Assembly: GCA_038216155.1 (NCBI GenBank)
Contig: JBBQQH010000017.1
Location: 1-57,233 of the forward strand
Length of the DNA stretch: 57,233 nucleotides
Origin: SZAS-103 sp038216155
GTDB lineage: Bacteria > Pseudomonadota > Gammaproteobacteria > Xanthomonadales > Xanthomonadaceae
Direction of reading: 5' to 3'
The notes under the pieces were generated by a model. It made no database searches. It was not told the DNA's origin and was given only the letters and a program-made list of their open reading frames with translations. Position 1 is the first letter of the stretch. Every line of letters begins with the position of its first letter. This document shows positions 1 to 8,500 of this stretch, piece by piece. Both the position numbers and the translations under genes were made by a program.

Positions 1-110
1 GGATCGTCGCGACTGAACCCGATGCCGAGGATCAGCACGCCGTGGACGATCAGGGCCAGTGCCAGCGTCGCGGTCAGGCGATCGCCTGATCCAATTTTTC
101 GCGGACTCAT
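1..110 (-). CDS. TonB-like energy transducer, N-terminal fragment (cut by window edge)
   Basis: Reading leftwards from an ATG at 110, the frame stays open to the window edge and gives about 36 residues. They start MSPRKIGSGDRL and continue into a hydrophobic stretch (TATLALALIVHGVLILGIGF). A short basic head followed by a single membrane anchor containing a His is what TonB-type inner-membrane energy transducers look like. In Xanthomonads a TonB-like gene commonly follows gshB. The start lies 59 bases after the gshB stop, so the two are probably co-transcribed. The proline-rich and C-terminal TonB domains lie outside the window, so the identification rests on the N-terminus and the neighbour. 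Confidence 0.6.
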   Translation of the reverse strand, partial: MSPRKIGSGDRLTATLALALIVHGVLILGIGFSRDD

Positions 111-169
111 GTTGCGTACGCCATTGGCAGGCGGACGCGAGTGTTCCGGCATCGCGGCAGAACCTGCAC

Positions 170-1144
170 TCATGCGCGCGGCGATGCGCCTCGACGCTTC
201 TCGATGGCATCGAACAGCAAGCCGGCGATGTTCAATCCAAACTGGGTGTCGAGTTCGCGAATGCAGGTGGGGCTGGTGACATTGACCTCGGTCAGCCAGT
301 CGCCGATCACATCCAGACCGACGAAGATCATGCCGCGTCGCTTGAGCTCCGGACCGACCTGCGCGGCGATCCAATAATCGCGCTCGGACAACGGACGGCC
401 CTCACCGCGACCGCCGGCGGCGAGGTTGCCGCGAAACTCGCGGCCTTGCGGAATGCGCGCCAGGCAATACGGCACCGGTTCGCCATCGATCAGCAGAATG
501 CGTTTGTCGCCATCGCGAATCTCCGGCAGGTAACGCTGCGCCATCACCAGTTGGCCCGCATGCACGTGCGTTGCGCCGATCAATGTTTCCAGGATCACAT
601 TGAGATTGGGATCCTCATTGCTGGCGCGAAAGATCGAGCGTCCGCCCATGCCGTCCAGCGGCTTGAGCACCGCCTCGCCTTGCGCCGCTATGAACTCCCT
701 GAGCTGCGCGGCATCGCGCGAAACCAGCGTCGGCGGGCAGCATTGTGGAAACTCGAACGCGGCGAGCTTTTCATTGAGATCGCGCAAACCCTGCGGATCG
801 TTGACCACCAGCACACCCGCGCGCTGGGCCAGTGACAGGATCTGAGTGTCGTGAATATAGGACGCATCCACCGGTGGGTCAGTGCGCATCAGCACGACGT
901 CGAGCCCGGCCATTTCGATTTGCACGAATTCGCCCAGCGTGTGCCAACTTTGCGGATGCTCGACAACCTGGAGTGGGGCGCAGCGCGCGATCGGGTGGTT
1001 GTCACGCAGTCCCAAGCCGCCCGGCATCACGTAATGCAGGCGATGCCCACGCCGCTGTGCCTCCAGCAGCATGGCGAAGGTGGAGTCTTTGGCGGTCTTG
1101 ATCGATCCGATCGGATCCATCACCACGGCAATGTCCAGCGGCAT
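170..1144 (-). CDS. gshB: glutathione synthetase
   Basis: A 324-residue protein, close to the E. coli GshB length of 316. It ligates glycine to gamma-glutamylcysteine with ATP in the cytoplasm, the second step of glutathione synthesis. The N-terminus MPLDIAVVMDPIGSIK and the ATP-grasp segments (VLKPLDGMGG, PYCLARIP, FVGLDVIGDWLTEVNVTSPT) are typical of the family. The frame is open about 100 codons further upstream, but the ATG at 1144 is preceded by a GGAGG ribosome site and aligns with the family start. The gene diverges from pilG and is followed by a TonB-like gene. Confidence 0.95.
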   Translation of the reverse strand: MPLDIAVVMDPIGSIKTAKDSTFAMLLEAQRRGHRLHYVMPGGLGLRDNHPIARCAPLQVVEHPQSWHTLGEFVQIEMAGLDVVLMRTDPPVDASYIHDTQILSLAQRAGVLVVNDPQGLRDLNEKLAAFEFPQCCPPTLVSRDAAQLREFIAAQGEAVLKPLDGMGGRSIFRASNEDPNLNVILETLIGATHVHAGQLVMAQRYLPEIRDGDKRILLIDGEPVPYCLARIPQGREFRGNLAAGGRGEGRPLSERDYWIAAQVGPELKRRGMIFVGLDVIGDWLTEVNVTSPTCIRELDTQFGLNIAGLLFDAIEKRRGASPRA

Positions 1145-1260
1145 GCGGCCCTCCGGGAGTGAATGCATGGTAGCAGGGGCAAAGCGCCGATCAGCTTGCG
1201 CAGAATACCGGCCAAATCGATGCATTCCGTGCGATTGGTCGCGTAATTCCTTGATAGAGC

Positions 1261-1291
1261 TTGACAGTCTGGCGGCTGACTGAGATATAAG
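1261..1291 (+). promoter_or_regulatory. candidate sigma-70 promoter for the pilG operon
   Basis: A perfect TTGACA lies at 1261-1266. A TATAAG hexamer follows at 1286-1291 (spacer 19), or GATATA at 1284-1289 (spacer 17). It sits about 60 bases before the pilG ATG in the 205-base gap between divergent gshB and pilG. The -10 assignment is uncertain; no experimental support is visible. Confidence 0.45.
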
Positions 1292-1349
1292 GGACTGACA
1301 CGCGGGCGTCGAACGCGACCAAGCACCCGCAGCGACAGGGGAGAGTCTG

Positions 1350-1751
1350 ATGGATGAAGCAAGCGACGCTGGCGCAGCCCAAGGGCTGAAGGTCATGGTC
1401 ATCGATGATTCGAAGACCATCCGGCGCACGGCCGAAACCCTGCTCAAGCGGGAAGGCTATAACGTGGTCACCGCGAGCGATGGCTATGAGGCGCTGGCCA
1501 AGATCGCCGACCACCAGCCACAGATCATCTTCGTCGACATCATGATGCCGCGGCTGGACGGCTACCAGACCTGCGCGCTGATCAAGAATCACCAGAGTTT
1601 CAAGTCCACGCCTGTGATTATGCTGTCCTCCAAGGATGGCCTGTTCGACAAGGCGCGCGGCCGCATCGTCGGATCCGAGCAGTACTTGACCAAACCATTT
1701 ACTCGGGAGGAATTGCTCTCGGCGATACGCACACACGTACCCAACGGATAA
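1350..1751 (+). CDS. pilG: twitching motility response regulator PilG (CheY-like)
   Basis: A 133-residue single receiver domain. The acidic pair of the active site is in VMVIDDSKTI. The predicted phospho-acceptor is Asp63 in FVDIMMP, and the conserved Lys lies in LTKPF. In Pseudomonas and Xanthomonas PilG is phosphorylated by the ChpA kinase and promotes pilus extension. The start is supported by an AGGGGAGA ribosome site. It is the first gene of the pil-chp cluster, 62 bases ahead of pilH. A short N-terminal tail before the receiver domain (MDEASDAGAAQG) is usual for PilG. Confidence 0.95.
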   Translation: MDEASDAGAAQGLKVMVIDDSKTIRRTAETLLKREGYNVVTASDGYEALAKIADHQPQIIFVDIMMPRLDGYQTCALIKNHQSFKSTPVIMLSSKDGLFDKARGRIVGSEQYLTKPFTREELLSAIRTHVPNG

Positions 1752-1814
1752 CGGCAACGTTGTCGCCGATCGGCGGCAGGCGTCACGGATTGAGCTGCAC
1801 AGGGGAAAAATATC

Positions 1815-2183
1815 ATGGCTCGCATCGCGATCATCGAAGACTCTCTCACCGACACTGCGGTGTTCACGGAGATGCTGCGTCGCCATGGTCATGACGTGAT
1901 CCACGCTGGCAGCGCCGAAGATGGGGTTGCGCTGGTCCGCCGCGAGCTGCCTGATCTGGTGCTGATGGATGTGATCCTGCCCGGCATGAACGGCTTTCAG
2001 GCGACCCGTGCACTCAGTCGAGGCGACACCACCAGCCACATACCGGTGATCATCGTCAGTACCAAAGGCATGGAGACCGATCGCGTTTGGGGCATGCGTC
2101 AGGGCGCCAAGGACTACATGGTCAAGCCGCCGGTCGAAACCGATCTGATCAACCGTATCAACACGCTGCTCGGAACCGCTTGA
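1815..2183 (+). CDS. pilH: twitching motility response regulator PilH (CheY-like)
   Basis: A 122-residue stand-alone receiver domain (MARIAIIEDSLTD). The predicted phospho-acceptor is Asp52 in LMDVILP, and the Lys switch region is KDYMVKPP. The family works opposite PilG, influencing pilus retraction or acting as a phosphate sink for ChpA. An AGGGGAA ribosome site precedes the ATG. The KPPVETDLINRINTLL C-terminus is characteristic of PilH. The stop is 4 bases before the pilI start, so the genes are in one transcript. Confidence 0.94.
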   Translation: MARIAIIEDSLTDTAVFTEMLRRHGHDVIHAGSAEDGVALVRRELPDLVLMDVILPGMNGFQATRALSRGDTTSHIPVIIVSTKGMETDRVWGMRQGAKDYMVKPPVETDLINRINTLLGTA

Positions 2184-2187
2184 AGCC

Positions 2188-3354
2188 ATGGCCAAGTCTC
2201 GTCGCAACAAGAACAAGAAACCAGCCGCCGACAAGGGCGGCAACGAGGCTGTCGCCGGCAACGGTGCGGTAAGCGACGCAACGGCAACCGATGCAGGCGT
2301 GGACAGCGCGCAATCGTCCAGTGACGACACAACAAATCTGGCCGTGTCGGCTGTAGACGAATCTGCGGCGAGCAACGCAAGCATTGAGGGGTCCACCAGC
2401 GAGAATTCTGTCGCAGCCGACGCAATTGCGGATGGCGCGGCCGACGGCAATAACGCGTCGGCGATCTTCAGCGACGCCGAATTGAGTGTTGCAACGGCCG
2501 AAGTAGCGAGCGAAGACCTGGTTGTCGTTGATGCCGACGGTGACGTATCCGCAGAGAGCACCGTCAGCGATGATGCCCCCCCTGCCGCCGGCAAGCGAGG
2601 CAAGCATCGCGGTAAAGGCAAAAGTCGCCAGCAAGCAGCTGCAGCCGAACCTGAGCCTCAATCCGCTGCCGAGGATTCCGTCGCTGCAGCGGACGATCAG
2701 CCAGCAGCGGAAACCGAATCGGAACCCGAAGTCGTCGAATTCGCGCCCGCGGCCGAGCCTGAGCCCCAGTTGCAGCCGGAGCCGGAGCCGGAGGCGGATG
2801 AAGACGCATCCAACGAGCCGCGCACGCCGGCATTCGAGTTGTTGGGTGAGTACGAGCGGTTGAGCCTGGCGCACGTCGCCGGCCTGCCCGAGCAATCCGA
2901 TGCACCGGGTCATTGGCGCGGCGTCGGCTTCCGTCTGGGCAATCGCCGCCTGGCCGCGTCGTTCGACGAGGTCGTCGAAATTCTGAGCATGCCGCAGGTC
3001 ACCCACGTTCCTGGTGCGCAAGCCTGGATGTTGGGTGTGGCCAACGTCCGCGGCACCTTGCTGCCGGTGGTCGACCTCAAGCAGTTCCTGGAAGGTGAGC
3101 GCACCGTGATCCACGAGGCGCAGCGGATCATGGTGGTCCGTCAGGCCGGCGGCAATGTTGCGGTGCTGATCGACGAATTGTTCGGCCAGCGCAGTTTCAA
3201 CGATTCACAAAAAGCAGACGCCGAGGCCGACACCGAAGCGGGTCGCTACGGTCATTTCGTCAAGCAGGCGTATCGGGTTGGCGACATGGACTGGGGTGTG
3301 TTCAGCATGGCCACTCTGGTTCGTACACCAGAATTCAGACAGGCGGCGGTGTAG
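2188..3354 (+). CDS. pilI: CheW-like adaptor PilI with a very long disordered N-terminus
   Basis: The protein has 388 residues, about twice the usual PilI length. Residues from about 238 to the end form a CheW-type domain (GVGFRLGNRRLA, ANVRGTLLPVVDL, LIDELFGQ). This domain would link receptor PilJ to kinase ChpA at the membrane. Residues 1-235 are low-complexity: rich in Ala, Asp, Glu and Ser, with a basic head (MAKSRRNKNKKP), a central basic patch (GKRGKHRGKGKSR, around 132-144) and a Pro-Glu run (PEPEPEADED). The extension is in frame with no internal stop and begins 4 bases after pilH, so it looks genuine. Position and CheW domain make the PilI call firm; the role of the head is unknown. 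Confidence 0.9.
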   Translation: MAKSRRNKNKKPAADKGGNEAVAGNGAVSDATATDAGVDSAQSSSDDTTNLAVSAVDESAASNASIEGSTSENSVAADAIADGAADGNNASAIFSDAELSVATAEVASEDLVVVDADGDVSAESTVSDDAPPAAGKRGKHRGKGKSRQQAAAAEPEPQSAAEDSVAAADDQPAAETESEPEVVEFAPAAEPEPQLQPEPEPEADEDASNEPRTPAFELLGEYERLSLAHVAGLPEQSDAPGHWRGVGFRLGNRRLAASFDEVVEILSMPQVTHVPGAQAWMLGVANVRGTLLPVVDLKQFLEGERTVIHEAQRIMVVRQAGGNVAVLIDELFGQRSFNDSQKADAEADTEAGRYGHFVKQAYRVGDMDWGVFSMATLVRTPEFRQAAV

Positions 3355-3404
3355 GCCGTCATTCGTAATCTTATCGTCGCAGCCACGCAAATCGAGGTCG
3401 AGTC

Positions 3405-5435
3405 ATGAGCAATGTAACCGGGGGACTTGTCGGTCGCGCCAGCAACTGGGGCACCAACATCTGGATCGTGATCGTGCTGGGCGGTCTGGCCGTGTTCGGT
3501 GCGAACTTCATTTACTCGACCATCTTGAACTCGCAGGAAACCTCTGCGCGATCGCGGGTGGCCGACATCCAGGTGCTCTCGCAGCAGTTGGCGGTGTACG
3601 CCAAGGACGCCGTCAACGGTGACCAGGACGCATTCGCCAAGCTCAAGACCACACGTGCTGCGATCGACGAAAACGTCAAGACCTTGCAAGACGGTGGCGC
3701 GCTGACGAAGGGTTATCGTGACTCCGCGGGCGTCAGCGGTCCGCTCGGGAAGGTCTCCGAGGACTGGGATCCGATGGCACAGAATGCCGACGTGATTATT
3801 CGCAACGAGCAGCAGGTCCTGTCGATCGCGCAGAATGCGGCTGCGTTCGCGCAGTCGGTGCCGAACCTGCAATCGCGTATTGACGAAGTCGTACGTGCAA
3901 TGTCCGACGGCGGGGCGCCAGTGCAGCAGGTCTCGATGACCATGCGTGAGAGCGTGCTAGCCGATCGCCTGTCGCGCAACGTGAACGTGCTGCGCACCGG
4001 TGGTGCCGGCGCTGCGGCGGCTGCCGATGCGATCAACCGCGACGCCACCTTGTTCAACCAAGTGCTCAAGGGCTTGCAGGAAGGTGATGCGGGCCTAGGT
4101 CTGACCCGGCTTAACGGCGCTGGTGCTGTGGCTTCGCTGGGTCAGGTGACCAAGCTCAACGGCCCGGCGCAGCAGGCGCTGGCCACCGTGCAGAAGTCGG
4201 CCGATCAGCTGGCCGCGGTGCAGGCGGCTGAGGCGAAGATTTCGGAGGCCTCGCCCAAGCTATTGGCCGATTCCAAGTCGCTATACGACTCGTTCGGATC
4301 GCTCAACTTGCGTCGCATCTTCCCCAGTCTGTATGTCGGCGCGATCTCCGGCATCATCGGCCTGCTCGGCATTGGCGGCTTGCTGTTCACGCTATACCGC
4401 GATCAGCGTCGTCGTTTCGAGAAGTCGCAGGAAGACAGCCAGCGGAATCAGGAGGCGATCATGCGCCTGCTGAATGAAACCGGCTCGCTGGCCGAGGGCG
4501 ACCTGACCGTCCGCGCAACCGTCACCGAGGACATCACCGGCGCCATCGCCGATTCGATCAACCTCGCCGTCGAGGAACTGCGCAACCTGGTCACCACCAT
4601 TAACGAGACCGCGGTGCAAGTTGCTGCGGCCTCGCAGGAAACCCAGGCCACCGCGATGCATCTGGCCGAGGCGGCCGAGGCGCAGGCACAGCAGATCAAC
4701 ACGGCTTCCGACAAGATCAGCGAAATGGCGAACTCGATCGACGCGGTGTCGAAAAACTCCGCCGAGTCAGCCACCGTGGCGCAACGATCTGTGCAGATCG
4801 CGGCCAAGGGCGCCGACGTGGTGCGGCAGACCATCCAGGGCATGGACAGCATTCGCGACCAGATTCAGGAAACCTCCAAGCGCATCAAGCGCTTGGGCGA
4901 ATCGTCGCAGGAAATCGGTTCAATCGTCGAGCTGATCAATGATATCTCCGAGCAAACCAACATCCTCGCGCTAAACGCCGCCATCCAGGCCGCATCCGCC
5001 GGTGAAGCAGGTCGCGGCTTCGCGGTCGTGGCCGACGAAGTGCAGCGACTGGCCGAACGCGCATCCAATGCGACCAAGCGCATCGAAACGCTGGTGCAGA
5101 CAATTCAGTCCGATACCAATGAAGCAGTGAACTCGATGGAACAGACCACCGCCGAGGTGGTCTCGGGTGCGCGGCTTGCCGAGGACGCCGGCCTTGCGCT
5201 GGGCGAGATCGAAAAGGTCTCTACCGATCTGGCCGGATTGATTCAAGGCATCTCCTCGGCCGCGCAGCAGCAGTCCACCGCGGCGACCGATATCACCAAC
5301 ACCATGAACTCGATTCAAGAGATCACCTCGCAAACCTCGCACGGCGCCAATCAGACTGCCGAGTCGATCGGAAATCTGGCGCAGTTGGCGGCCAACCTGC
5401 GTCGCTCGGTTGCCGACTTCAAGCTGCCAGGCTGA
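3405..5435 (+). CDS. pilJ: twitching motility methyl-accepting protein PilJ
   Basis: A 676-residue transducer. One membrane segment lies at about 18-40 and a second at about 307-331. They bracket a helical periplasmic region of roughly 265 residues with the PilJ-type pattern (SARSRVADIQVLSQQLA). A HAMP-like linker follows, then a long signalling coiled coil with the conserved hairpin tip (EQTNILALNAAIQAA, GEAGRGFAVVADEVQ). It should signal type IV pilus status to ChpA through the CheW-like adaptors. No C-terminal CheR-binding pentapeptide is visible; the protein ends SVADFKLPG. Confidence 0.95.
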   Translation: MSNVTGGLVGRASNWGTNIWIVIVLGGLAVFGANFIYSTILNSQETSARSRVADIQVLSQQLAVYAKDAVNGDQDAFAKLKTTRAAIDENVKTLQDGGALTKGYRDSAGVSGPLGKVSEDWDPMAQNADVIIRNEQQVLSIAQNAAAFAQSVPNLQSRIDEVVRAMSDGGAPVQQVSMTMRESVLADRLSRNVNVLRTGGAGAAAAADAINRDATLFNQVLKGLQEGDAGLGLTRLNGAGAVASLGQVTKLNGPAQQALATVQKSADQLAAVQAAEAKISEASPKLLADSKSLYDSFGSLNLRRIFPSLYVGAISGIIGLLGIGGLLFTLYRDQRRRFEKSQEDSQRNQEAIMRLLNETGSLAEGDLTVRATVTEDITGAIADSINLAVEELRNLVTTINETAVQVAAASQETQATAMHLAEAAEAQAQQINTASDKISEMANSIDAVSKNSAESATVAQRSVQIAAKGADVVRQTIQGMDSIRDQIQETSKRIKRLGESSQEIGSIVELINDISEQTNILALNAAIQAASAGEAGRGFAVVADEVQRLAERASNATKRIETLVQTIQSDTNEAVNSMEQTTAEVVSGARLAEDAGLALGEIEKVSTDLAGLIQGISSAAQQQSTAATDITNTMNSIQEITSQTSHGANQTAESIGNLAQLAANLRRSVADFKLPG

Positions 5436-5557
5436 CCGGAAAGGGTTTGCGGAAGATCTCGCGCCATGATTCGTGCCCGTGTCGATTGCGTCTGCGCGCT
5501 AGTGCGCGGGGTCGCCGATGCGTTCCAACTGCGCTTGCGCGCTGACAGGATTTCGGG

Positions 5558-8500
5558 ATGAGGCTGCAACAAGACGTCAATTTCACCACCCTGAGCTGGG
5601 TCAAGCCCGAGCTCGACGAGACGCTCAAGCGCGCCCGCATGGCGTTGGAAGCGCACGCCGAGGACGGTGGCGATCGCGCCCAGATGCAGGCGTGCGCCGC
5701 CGACTTGCATCAAGTGCAGGGCGTGTTGCGGATGGTCGAGCTGTACGGCGCGGCGATGGTGGCCGAGGAAATGGAGCAACTCGCGCAGGCCCTGCTCGAG
5801 ATGCGGGTGGAGAATCGCGACGAGGCCTACGGCGCGCTGATGCGCGGCACCATGCAGTTGCCCGACTATCTGGAACGGCTGCAATCCGGGCACAAGGATA
5901 TTCCGGTCGTATTGTTGCCATTGCTCAATGATTTGCGTTCGGCGCGTGGCGAGAAGCAGGTGCCCGAAAGTGTGCTGTTCAGCGCTGATCTTTCGCGTCC
6001 GTTGCCGCCGTCGGCGCGCGGGCCGCTGGCGCCGCAAGGCGAAGCGCAGCGCCAGGATCAGATTGAGGGTTTACGCGAGTCGTATCAGGGAGCTCTGTTG
6101 CAGTGGCTGCGTGATGACGACAATCCCGACACCATTTCGGCGCTGGCCGATGTCTGCACGCAGCTCGTCGCGCTGACCCAGAGCGAACCGCCGCGCAAGC
6201 TGTTCTGGGTTGCCGCTGGCACCTTGGATGCGTTGCGCGAAGGTGCGTTCTCAGCATCCAAGCCGCTCAAGCAGGCACTCTCTCGCATAGAGCGCGAAAT
6301 CAAGCGGCTGGCCGATGAAGGCGAAGATGCGTTCCTGACCACGCCGCCCTCCGAGTTGATCCGCACGCTGTTGTATTACGTCGCGCACGCGCCAACCGAC
6401 CATGGTCGCATCGGCGAGATTCGCGAGGTGTTCGGGCTGGAAGCACAACAGCCCAACGAGGCAGAAATCGAACACGCACGCGGCAGCCTGTCCGGTCACA
6501 ACCGCGAGTTGCTGGACACGGTCTCGGCCGGCATCAAGGAAGACTTGCTGCGGGTGAAGGAAGCGCTCGACCTGCATCTGCGCACGCCCGATGCCGCAGT
6601 CGCCAATCTCGCGCCGCAGGCCGAAGCGCTGGGATCGATCGCCGACACCTTGGGTATGCTGGGCTTGGGTGTTCCGCGTCGCGTGGTCCAGGATCAGCGC
6701 AGCGCGATCCAAGCGATCGTCGGTGGCGAGCGCCAGGGCGACGAAACAACCTTGCTCGACATTGCCGGTGCTCTGCTGTACGTCGAGGCGTCGCTGGACG
6801 ATCAGGTCTCGCGCCTAGGGCAACCGGCGCAGGCATCCGATGGTACCGACACCGCAATGCCGGCGCACGAATCCGAACAGGCGATGCACGCCCTGATCAA
6901 TGAGTCAGTCGCCAATTTTGTGCAGGCACGACAGTGTTTCGTCGGCTTCATCGAAGCCGGCTGGGATCACGCCCAGTTGCATGACGTCCCGCGCCTGCTA
7001 GCCGAAGTTGCTGGCGCGATGAAGATTCTGGACCTGCCGCGCGCCTCGGCGCAGTTGCACGCGCTGGACGTGTTCACCCGCTACGAGTTATTGCGCCATC
7101 GGCGCGTGCCCGATGCGCTGCAGATGGACCGCTTGGCCGATGCTCTGGCGAGTCTGGAATATTTCCTTGAGGCGCTGCGCGATCATCGACCGCAGCGCGA
7201 ACGCATTCTCGAACTGGCCGAAGCGGGCCTGGCCGCCTTGGGTTACTGGCCAGTGCCGCAAGCCGTTGAGCAGGCGCTGTTGCAACCCGAGCCGGTGGCC
7301 GGCTCCGAAGCGCCCATTAAGCACGAACTCGAGACTGTCAGCGCTCTCGACGATGCCAGCGTGGATGCCGAGCAGATTGGCACGCCAATGGAGATGTTGC
7401 AGGCCGACGTGGCCCAACCAACAGCGGTCCAGACGGTCGCGCCCGCCAGCAGCGGAGCGATTGCTTACGGACCGGTCGGGTTCGAGGCGGGCGGCGACGA
7501 TATCGACGACGAGATTCGCGAAGTGTTCCTCGAGGAATTCGAGGAGGAAATCGGCAACCTGCGCGGCATGCTGGTGGAATGGCGTGCATCGCCGCACAAA
7601 AATGATTTGGTGCGTCCGGTTCGTCGCGTGTTCCACACACTCAAGGGCAGCGGTCGCTTGGTTGGTGCGCTGACCTTGGGCGAATTTAGCTGGAAGATCG
7701 AAACAATGCTCAATCGCGTGCTGGACGGAACGCGTCCAGTCACTGATGCGGTCCTCGACATCGTCCAGCAGGCGGCCGATGTGCTGCCGCAATTGCATCT
7801 CGCGCTGACCGGACAAGGCCGCATTGAAACCGACCTTGAGGCGATGAAGGACATCGCAGACCGTGTTGCGGCGGGCGAGGAAGTACACTTCGTCCCGGCT
7901 GCTCGCGTGTTCGAACCCGAGTCTGCTGTGCCAGAGGAATCGGCCGCCGAGCCTGCCATCCTGGAGCAGGTCGCTGCCGAACCCGTGGCGGCAGAAGCGG
8001 CAGGTTTGCCGGCCACGGTCGAACCGATGCTGCTGGAAATTCTGCGCGTCGAAGTTGGAACGCATCTGTTGACCGTGCAGGATTGGGTCGATACCGCGGT
8101 GGTTTCGCCGCGGCCAGCCAGCGACGTGTTGATGCGTGCCATCCACACCATGAATGGCGCGTTCGCGATGACCGAAGTGCCGGTCATCACCGATCTGCTG
8201 ACCCCGACCGAAGGATATGTGCGGCGCCTGATTGCCAATGGCGAGAACGCCTCAGCCGATGGCGTCGGCCTGATGAGCGACGTCGCGATCGCGGTACTCG
8301 AGGTGCTGGAGGCGCTGGAGCGTCCGCAGCCGATGATCGCGCCGCAGGACGATTTGATCGCCCGCGCGATCACGTTGCGCGAGAGCTTGCCCGAACCCAG
8401 TTCTCCGCTGCTGCCGATGCATTTGGAGGACGAGACTGTTGGAGCGGAATCGTCCGAGACAGAGTCGGCAGATGCCGAACGAATTGCAGCCGAGCAACTG

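Noticed and set aside
1191..2621. Minus-strand frame of about 476 codons over pilG, pilH and the start of pilI
   Set aside because: It crosses three well-supported plus-strand genes and shows no family pattern.
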